From NCBI GenBank assembly GCA_020444425.1, contig JAHLLB010000046.1, forward strand, positions 1 to 37,701: DNA of 37,701 nucleotides, written 5' to 3'. Under the pieces are notes generated by a model. It saw only the letters and a list, made by a program, of their open reading frames with translations, did no database searches and was not told the DNA's origin. Of the stretch, positions 32,668-37,701 are shown piece by piece. This DNA comes from a bacterium. GTDB taxonomy: Bacteria; Electryoneota; Electryoneia; Electryoneales; Electryoneaceae. Position 1 is the stretch's first letter. Each line of letters begins with the position of its first letter. The position numbers and the translations under genes were made by a program.

Positions 32668-33606
32668 TTACGTTCCCCACCTGGCGCGAAATCCGCGAAC
32701 ATCGACGTGCACGAATGGGCCGTGATTCGACGTTTTCTTGTACCGTCCCAATCCGCCAACCAGATGCTGGTAAAACGGTTGTCCGTACAGGTTGTCAACC
32801 AGGTTGTAAAGAACGGCCGCATCGCGCCAATCGTGAACACCGTCTCTGTTCAGATCGTCCATCATGTCATCACGCGGGGATTCGTCGAGGAAGATATCCG
32901 CAGCGCCGCCCCAGACATGACGGCTGTACTTCACGTTGCCGATCGCGTGGTTGTAGTAAGGTGTTCGGTAGCCGCTCATGATGGTGATTGAATCGTACGC
33001 GTACCCCTTCTCATTCAGCTTTTGCAGGATCAACTCCAGCTTGAGCAGCAGCTTTTCCTGCACAATGATATATTTCGGGTAGCCCGATTCCTGCTTGCAA
33101 AGGAACTGGCCGAGGGTGAAATGTGGGGAAACCGGCGTGTTTCGGTTCGAGTCCGTGACCTCGATCAACCCCTTTGGTTTCTCATAAATGCTTAGTCCTT
33201 TTAACGGAACCGAGGGGTAATTCCCGATCCGGTATCCATTCAGTTTCTCGCCCTGCTTGCGGTCAAGAGGGACCATGACCCAGGTGTTCAGCATCGCTAC
33301 CGTCGAATCGTTTTCGCCAACGATCCGCAGTTCGACCAACCCTGGCGTTTGCGGCGCAATCCAGATGAAGTTGGGGTAGGTTTGAGACCGCACGATTCCA
33401 TCGGTTGCGCGCAGGTTGTAGTCCTTCTCACTGGTTCGAAGCTCGATTCGGAGAGAGTCCCCCGGCAGCACGCGGTAGCTGAATACGGAATACGGCACAT
33501 CCAGCCCGTTTACCCGGTACACGATCTCGCTGAATCCGGGATCAAACGCTGCAACCGGTGAGCAGATCAACAGCCACAAAACGAGCAGCAACAATGAAAC
33601 TCGCAC
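32668..33606 (-). CDS. Peptidase M15 family protein (D-Ala-D-Ala carboxypeptidase-like) with an EF-hand-like loop
   Basis: The 312-residue product has a signal peptide (1-20), then a beta domain (about 25-110), and a C-terminal M15 zinc-peptidase domain. The zinc ligands are H230 and D237 in SRHVWGGAADI and H300 in FVHVDVRG, the usual H-x6-D...H set; it would trim murein peptides in the periplasm. Residues 251-262 form a dockerin or EF-hand type loop, DLNRDGVHDWRD, with acidic or Asn residues at 1, 3, 5, 9 and 12, inserted between the second and third zinc ligands. The start is a GTG at 33606, 2 bases past the stop of the L,D-transpeptidase, with GGAGGAG inside that gene's last codons. The pair is therefore translationally coupled. 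Confidence 0.83.
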   Translation of the reverse strand: MRVSLLLLVLWLLICSPVAAFDPGFSEIVYRVNGLDVPYSVFSYRVLPGDSLRIELRTSEKDYNLRATDGIVRSQTYPNFIWIAPQTPGLVELRIVGENDSTVAMLNTWVMVPLDRKQGEKLNGYRIGNYPSVPLKGLSIYEKPKGLIEVTDSNRNTPVSPHFTLGQFLCKQESGYPKYIIVQEKLLLKLELILQKLNEKGYAYDSITIMSGYRTPYYNHAIGNVKYSRHVWGGAADIFLDESPRDDMMDDLNRDGVHDWRDAAVLYNLVDNLYGQPFYQHLVGGLGRYKKTSNHGPFVHVDVRGFRARWGT

Positions 33607-33608
33607 GT

Positions 33609-35294
33609 TTAAATCTCCTCCCCGTCCAGTGGAGCGTGGGTGCGCAACGCTGCCAGCAGACGTTCGTCCCGCCCGTAGATGTCTTCCCTGAAGTTGACCG
33701 AACCACTCGGATTCACCCAAGCTGTTAGATAAATGATGTGAACCGGCACCGCAGTTTTGAGACGGATGGTCTGTGTATCCGAAGATTTCAAACCGGCCTG
33801 CAGCACGGGCAGAGTGGCGGGATTGTCCGCTTCCAGCAGTTTCTCCGCCAGGCGCACTGGATGTTCAACGCGGATGCAACCCGAACTGAACGCCCGGACG
33901 TCCTTGTCGAACAATTCTTTTGAAGGTGTGTCGTGTATGTACACGTTGTACTTGTTCGGGAACATGAACTTGATTGCGCCAAGTGCGTTATGCGGCCCCG
34001 GACTTTGTACGATGCTGTAGGGAATGCTGGTCTTGCTCCAGTCTACGGTCGCCGGATCCACTGGCTGCTGGCCACTCGGTGTCGACTTGTAGACCGTCAT
34101 CTTCTTTTCCGCGAGGTAGCCGATGTTCTTACGGACGGCGGGAATAATGTCGTTCTTCAGGATTGTCGGCGGCACAGTCCACGTTGGGTTCAAAACCATG
34201 TAGCTAATCTGCGAGCTGAACACAGGCGTCTTGCGGTAGTGTTTGCCGACGATCACCCGCGTGGTCCAGACTTGCGTACCCCGTTCAATGATGTCCAGTT
34301 CAAAATTAGCGATGTTCACATACATGTGACGATCGCCCATCTTCTCCGGCAGCCAGCGCCAGCGTTCCAGGCTGGCCATGAGCTGTGCGATCCGTTGATC
34401 ACAGGGAACATTGAGCTGTTTCAACGTACCCGTACCGACAGCGCCATCGCGGGTCAGACCGTGGCGAGACTGGAAACGTTCAACCGCAGACTGCAGGCCG
34501 GCGTCAAACGAATCTGTGGGCAGGGCCGCTGGGGAAGGGATGCTGTCCGTGATGGCCAGTCGAGCACGCAGCTGCGCTACGCGCGGGCTGCGCATGCCGG
34601 GCTTCAACGTGGGGCCGTCATCAATAAAGGGCCAACCACCGTTGCGATTCAACGCCATGTGCCTGAGGTACGTTTCCCGCAGGCGCGCATATCCCGGTTG
34701 CTGAGGCAACAGCGACTGAAGTACAGCGACAGGGTCCCGGTCCCGAAGAGCGGTTTGCAGCAAGCCGATGTAGTCCATCTCCGAACGTGTTGCTTCCCAA
34801 TCCGGGTCAATGCTGACCGGGTCAATGCGTCCGCCGCGATAGTGGTCCGCGAGAAGGAAGAAACTGTCCGTCAACAGCAATTCGGTGCCAATCAACTGAT
34901 CCGGTGTCAGAGGTTTCAGTGTGGATTCAGTAATTCCGCGGGCGTTGAACAGTGACATGAAGGCAGCAGAATGATAGGTCCGTGATCGCAATCCTTCCTG
35001 CTCACTACGCATGACCTCCTGCATCAGCTGCAACGCAGGCTCAGACAACGTATTCTTCTCGATCCAGACCGGTCGGTGTTCGCGTTGGACGTAATACTCC
35101 TTGATCAAGTCCGGAGACAATACCCGATCACCCAATGCCTCTGGTGTTTCATCCGCCGAGAGCAGCTCAATCCGCATCCGCAACGCTTCCTGAACGTGAC
35201 TGACGGTGGTTCGTTGCGGTAAGGCTGGTGTGGTTGTGAGGCAAACACTCAAGACGACCATGGATGCAAATGTCAGGACCCGAGACCTTGTCAT
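33609..35294 (-). CDS. L,D-transpeptidase, YcbB-like, with peptidoglycan-binding domain
   Basis: The 561-residue exported enzyme forms 3-3 cross-links in murein or attaches proteins to it. It has a signal peptide (about 1-27), an alpha-helical scaffold domain (about 35-220), and a peptidoglycan-binding domain (about 228-296, PRVAQLRARLAI ... VERFQSRHGLTRDGAVG). The YkuD catalytic domain (about 322-485) has H454-D455 and the nucleophile C473 in SSGCIRV. This order and length match the YcbB (LdtD) group. The ATG at 35294 is preferred, with AAAGGG about 6 bases upstream; longer frames to 35372 lack such a site. The M15 gene starts 2 bases beyond its stop, so both act together in wall remodelling. 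Confidence 0.9.
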   Translation of the reverse strand: MTRSRVLTFASMVVLSVCLTTTPALPQRTTVSHVQEALRMRIELLSADETPEALGDRVLSPDLIKEYYVQREHRPVWIEKNTLSEPALQLMQEVMRSEQEGLRSRTYHSAAFMSLFNARGITESTLKPLTPDQLIGTELLLTDSFFLLADHYRGGRIDPVSIDPDWEATRSEMDYIGLLQTALRDRDPVAVLQSLLPQQPGYARLRETYLRHMALNRNGGWPFIDDGPTLKPGMRSPRVAQLRARLAITDSIPSPAALPTDSFDAGLQSAVERFQSRHGLTRDGAVGTGTLKQLNVPCDQRIAQLMASLERWRWLPEKMGDRHMYVNIANFELDIIERGTQVWTTRVIVGKHYRKTPVFSSQISYMVLNPTWTVPPTILKNDIIPAVRKNIGYLAEKKMTVYKSTPSGQQPVDPATVDWSKTSIPYSIVQSPGPHNALGAIKFMFPNKYNVYIHDTPSKELFDKDVRAFSSGCIRVEHPVRLAEKLLEADNPATLPVLQAGLKSSDTQTIRLKTAVPVHIIYLTAWVNPSGSVNFREDIYGRDERLLAALRTHAPLDGEEI

Positions 35295-35502
35295 TCTTCG
35301 CCCTTTCTGCGATCTTCCCATGGTTTCAATGTAACCCGTGCCCACCAACCACGCCGACCTTGCGATGTGCAATCTGGCCGAGGAGGGAATACGGGTATGG
35401 AACAGCCCTACTTTTTTTCTATCTTAAAGCCATGAATGGCTCGTTCTTTCACACACAGGCTCCCGAACGTGCCGCCACTGATCTGATTTGTCGAGACGCC
35501 TG

Positions 35503-36057
35503 ATGGACATCCCGGGTCCGAAAACACGCAAGGACGCGCGCATGGTCGCGCTGCAGGTGCTCTATGCCGTTGAGCTCACGCAGCAGGACCCCGAGGACGC
35601 TCTCCGAATGATGGAAAACGGAGAAGAGCGTCACCGCGATTTCGTGCGCACCCTTGTGCATACCACCCATCGTTACCGCAACCGCATGGACGAGCTGATC
35701 GGTTCGAAATCCGAACGCTGGAACATCGACCGCATCGCTCTGATCGACCATATCATTCTGCGCATGGCGCTGTGCGAACTGTACCACATGCCCGACATCC
35801 CGCCGAAAGTGACGATCAACGAAGCGATTGAACTCGGCAAGGATTTCAGCACCGATCAGTCGGGACGGTTCATAAACGGCCTGCTCGACGCGATCTACCT
35901 CGAGCATGAGCAGGAGATCCTCGGCAAGAAGAAAGACGAGGCCGCGAAAGCTGGCCCGCACAAGCCGAAGCACAACTCGCCGCATAAAAAGCCGAATGGT
36001 CCCGGCCCGGCATCGAAAAAGCAGAACGGAAACAACAGGGGGGGCGGAAAACGGTGA
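35503..36057 (+). CDS. nusB: Transcription antitermination factor NusB with basic tail
   Basis: The 184-residue protein is the RNA-binding partner of NusE (S10) in rRNA antitermination. The NusB fold spans about 8-138: ARMVALQVLYAVEL, then DRIALIDHIILRMALCELYH, and the conserved C-terminal helix region PPKVTINEAIELGKDFS and RFINGLLDAI. After residue 140 it has an unusual tail of about 44 residues rich in Lys, Pro, His, Asn and Gly, probably disordered and RNA-contacting. The ATG at 35503 lacks a strong ribosome-binding site; a TTG at 35488 is a possible alternative. It overlaps the next gene by 4 bases. Confidence 0.9.
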   Translation: MDIPGPKTRKDARMVALQVLYAVELTQQDPEDALRMMENGEERHRDFVRTLVHTTHRYRNRMDELIGSKSERWNIDRIALIDHIILRMALCELYHMPDIPPKVTINEAIELGKDFSTDQSGRFINGLLDAIYLEHEQEILGKKKDEAAKAGPHKPKHNSPHKKPNGPGPASKKQNGNNRGGGKR

Positions 36058-36728
36058 AGTATGCGATCTTCTCCGATGTACACGCCAACCTGCACGCGCT
36101 GAATCGTGTGCTCGACGACATCGCCAGCCACAACCCGGACAAAGTCGTTTGTTTAGGGGATCTCGTCGGCTACGGCGCATTCCCGAATCCCGTCGTGGAC
36201 AAGGTCCGTGACGCCTGCGATATCGTCATCGCCGGCAACCATGACCACGCCGCCGTCGGCCTCACCGACGTCTCCTTCTTCAACGAGTTCGCGCACCGTG
36301 CCGTGATGTGGACTCGTGACCAGCTAACCACCGATAACATCAAGTGGCTGCAGTCGCAGCCGCTGGTGAAAGTGGACGGCGAGGTGCAGTTCGTTCACGC
36401 CAGCCCCGTCGAACCCGCACGCTGGTACTACATCTTCTCCAAGGATGACGCCCAGGTGGCGATGCAGGCCGCGTTGGCCGGCACCGTCTTCGTAGGGCAT
36501 ACGCACGTCCCGTTCGATTACATGACCCGCAACGGCCGCATCATCAACGTCGGCTCCGCTGGGCAACCCCGGGACGGCGACCCGCGTGCCGCGTGGACCC
36601 TGTTCGACAGCGAGTCCGGTGAACGGCAGCTGAAACGCGTCGAATATGACGTCCACGCCGCAAAAGACGCGATCATCATCGAAGGCCTGCCGCCGTTCCT
36701 GGCGGAACGGTTGCTGGTGGGGCGGTAG
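36054..36728 (+). CDS. Calcineurin-like metallophosphoesterase
   Basis: The 224-residue cytoplasmic protein has a complete binuclear metal site: D8 and H10 (SDVHAN), D36 (GDLVGYG), N62 and H63 (GNHDH), H115 (FVHASP), and H149 and H151 (GHTH). Proteins of this YfcE-like group hydrolyse phosphodiesters or phosphoproteins; the natural substrate is unknown. The start is GTG at 36054, overlapping the nusB stop as GTGA, so translation is coupled. The C-terminal extension (ERQLKRVEYDVHAAKDAIII) is usual for this subgroup. The link to NusB suggests simple co-expression, not a shared pathway. Confidence 0.9.
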   Translation: MKYAIFSDVHANLHALNRVLDDIASHNPDKVVCLGDLVGYGAFPNPVVDKVRDACDIVIAGNHDHAAVGLTDVSFFNEFAHRAVMWTRDQLTTDNIKWLQSQPLVKVDGEVQFVHASPVEPARWYYIFSKDDAQVAMQAALAGTVFVGHTHVPFDYMTRNGRIINVGSAGQPRDGDPRAAWTLFDSESGERQLKRVEYDVHAAKDAIIIEGLPPFLAERLLVGR

Positions 36729-36735
36729 GACAGCA

Positions 36736-36784
36736 GTCGCTCGTCTCTGGTCTTCAGTCTTACGTCTCGTGTCTTTCATCTCTC
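36736..36784. repeat. Heptanucleotide tandem repeat (7 units)
   Basis: Seven consecutive units: GTCGCTC, GTCTCTG, GTCTTCA, GTCTTAC, GTCTCGT, GTCTTTC, ATCTCTC. Positions 1-4 are nearly fixed (GTCT) and 5-7 are free. It starts 8 bases after the metallophosphoesterase stop. Confidence 0.85.
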
Positions 36785-37029
36785 GAGACCGTCAAATTTT
36801 TCGTCATCCCCTCAGCGTAGCGGATCGCAGAGATCGGCCGTCCATTGTTCCGCAGTAGGAAACTTCCTGTGCGCATCATCGTTGATCCACTTCCGGACCA
36901 CCCGCGATAGCCGTCACAAACAGACGTGACGGACAATCACGGGCACCAGCGTCTTCACCTCTCTCGTCGGATATTGATCGTATCTCGAATCCACCGAGGT
37001 CCACAATGACACGCACATTCCTGGGATAC
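36785..37029. other. Intergenic sequence, nothing recognised
   Basis: No coding frame, hairpin family member or promoter could be supported in this stretch between the heptamer tract and the decayed fragment. Confidence 0.4.
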
Positions 37030-37290
37030 ACATGCCGCATCCTGCCACACGCACGCCGGGAATTCCTTCCCGCTGCAACAGATCTCGGTGACACTGCAGC
37101 CGGGCGGGACGTTTTACCGGCCCAGAGTCCCGCTGGATATCCCCGCCGCCGCGCCACCGGGTGAGTACACGTTCGAGCTGCATGTCGGTGTTGCACCACC
37201 AACCGTTCCGCCCGGCGGCCCGAATATGGCAGCCGGACCATGGGATTGGGCTCGTTCACGTTTACAAAAAACGGTAGCCGGTAGCCGTTG
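37030..37290 (+). pseudogene. Decayed fragment of a secreted beta-sandwich protein
   Basis: One frame reads GNSFPLQQISVTLQPGGTFYRPRVPLDIPAAAPPGEYTFELHVG, which matches the style of the second sandwich of the surface paralogues (LPNGQ...VTI...APGGEYVFTGHLG). After a Pro/Gly stretch the expected ending GSFTFTKNGSR appears in a different frame (about 37248-37280). The upstream part (ILPHA) is in yet another frame. There is no start codon, ribosome-binding site or signal peptide. It is best explained as the remains of a gene with at least two frameshifts. Confidence 0.5.
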
Positions 37291-37292
37291 AG

Positions 37293-37403
37293 TGAAGGGG
37301 ACATGTGAACGGATCGGGGTCATGGATTCGGAGTGAGAGTGCTGGATTGATTGAATCCGGGGTTTCGTTGTGATACTGGTCAAGCCGTTCACGTGTCCCC
37401 GGT
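37293..37403. repeat. Long palindromic repeat element, copy 1
   Basis: A 104-bp core (37297-37400) is bounded by GGGGACATGTGAACGG and CCGTTCACGTGTCCCC. An inner GGATTC/GAATCC pair (37324 and 37353) gives a branched fold. Copy 2 is at 37591-37701. Confidence 0.85.
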
Positions 37404-37418
37404 TGACGTGGACTCAGC

Positions 37419-37523
37419 GGGGACAACTGTGGCGCCGAACCAGACGTCACGCGGCTTCCACGTTGGCCGGCGTTCTAGCGGCCACACACCGATCAAACAT
37501 ATTCGAGCACCACAGATGTCCCC
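37419..37523. repeat. Inverted repeat bounded by GGGGACAACTGTGG and CCACAGATGTCCCC
   Basis: Arms of 14 bases at 37419-37432 and 37510-37523 pair with one mismatch around an internal segment of 77 bases. It lies between the two copies of the 104-bp element and shares the GGGGACA/TGTCCCC ends, though the interior differs. Confidence 0.72.
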
Positions 37524-37590
37524 TTTTGGTTCGCTGGTGCCCGTGATTGACCGCCGTTCCGTTTCGGCGGCTATCGCGGGTTATCCGCCA

Positions 37591-37701
37591 TGAAGGGGAC
37601 ATGTGAATGGATCGGGGTCATGGATTCGGAGTAAGAGTGCTGGATGGATAGAATCCGGGGCTTCGTTGTGAAACTGGTCAAGCCGTTCACGTGTCCCCGG
37701 T
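37591..37701. repeat. Long palindromic repeat element, copy 2
   Basis: It has the same length and order as copy 1 (core 37595-37698), with a handful of substitutions. The C-to-T change in the left arm (GAATGG for GAACGG) turns one stem pair into a G-T wobble; the inner GGATTC/GAATCC pair is intact. The window ends inside or just after the element. Confidence 0.85.

Noticed and set aside
37297..37400. tRNA or riboswitch explanation for the branched palindrome
   Set aside because: No anticodon arm, T-loop or CCA end is present. The element is duplicated and is not placed in front of a gene.

Overview
The window comes from a moderately GC-rich bacterium of the Fibrobacteres-Chlorobi-Bacteroidetes (FCB) neighbourhood, probably a candidate phylum such as Zixibacteria, Latescibacteria or a relative. 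The main evidence is eight secreted proteins ending in the roughly 80-residue YPNPFNP...GLASGLYF...VTLLR module, the type A sorting domain of type IX secretion. The phylum is inferred; there is no rRNA or tRNA gene here to confirm it. No part of the type IX machinery is encoded in the window.

Layout. 1-751: an open frame running off the left edge and carrying three kinds of short intergenic repeat. 950-2095: an AT-rich island with two small Cys-rich, probably zinc-binding proteins unlike their surroundings. 2203-4531: a lipoprotein, a two-helix DUF4231 membrane protein and a PD40 beta-propeller lipoprotein. 4592-5974: a REP-associated tyrosine transposase (RAYT) between two repeat-hairpin arrays in inverted orientation. 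6042-8206: 3-hydroxybutyryl-CoA dehydrogenase and RsgA. 8348-11284: an AT-rich lipoprotein gene converging on a secreted GH57-type glycosidase. 11527-13020: a secreted beta-helix protein. 13351-26142: six tandem paralogues of about 560 residues, all on the minus strand, split once by a plus-strand lipoprotein gene at 18051-18710. 26458-28314: acyl-CoA dehydrogenase and a histidine phosphatase. 28353-30473: another secreted beta-helix protein. 30648-32363: branched-chain aminotransferase and uracil phosphoribosyltransferase. 32668-35294: a coupled L,D-transpeptidase and M15 peptidase pair. 35503-36728: NusB overlapping a metallophosphatase. 36729-37701: repeats and a decayed gene fragment.

How it fits together. 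Housekeeping genes (fatty acid and butyrate metabolism, branched-chain amino acids, uracil salvage, ribosome maturation, antitermination, murein remodelling) alternate with a large investment in exported surface proteins. Six paralogues share one unusual design: a fibronectin type III fold apparently interrupted by a concanavalin-like jelly roll, then a second beta-sandwich, then the sorting domain. Blocks of identical DNA near their 3' ends indicate gene conversion.

The intergenic DNA holds at least four families of small repeats: RAYT-linked REP hairpins, hairpins bounded by GGGGACA and TGTCCCC, hairpins of the CCCGGRCTGAAGYCCG type with compensatory changes, and tracts of 7-bp repeats resembling cyanobacterial STRRs. 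The most interesting candidates for something undescribed are the Cys-rich island, the split-FN3 paralogue array and the heptamer and hairpin repeat families.
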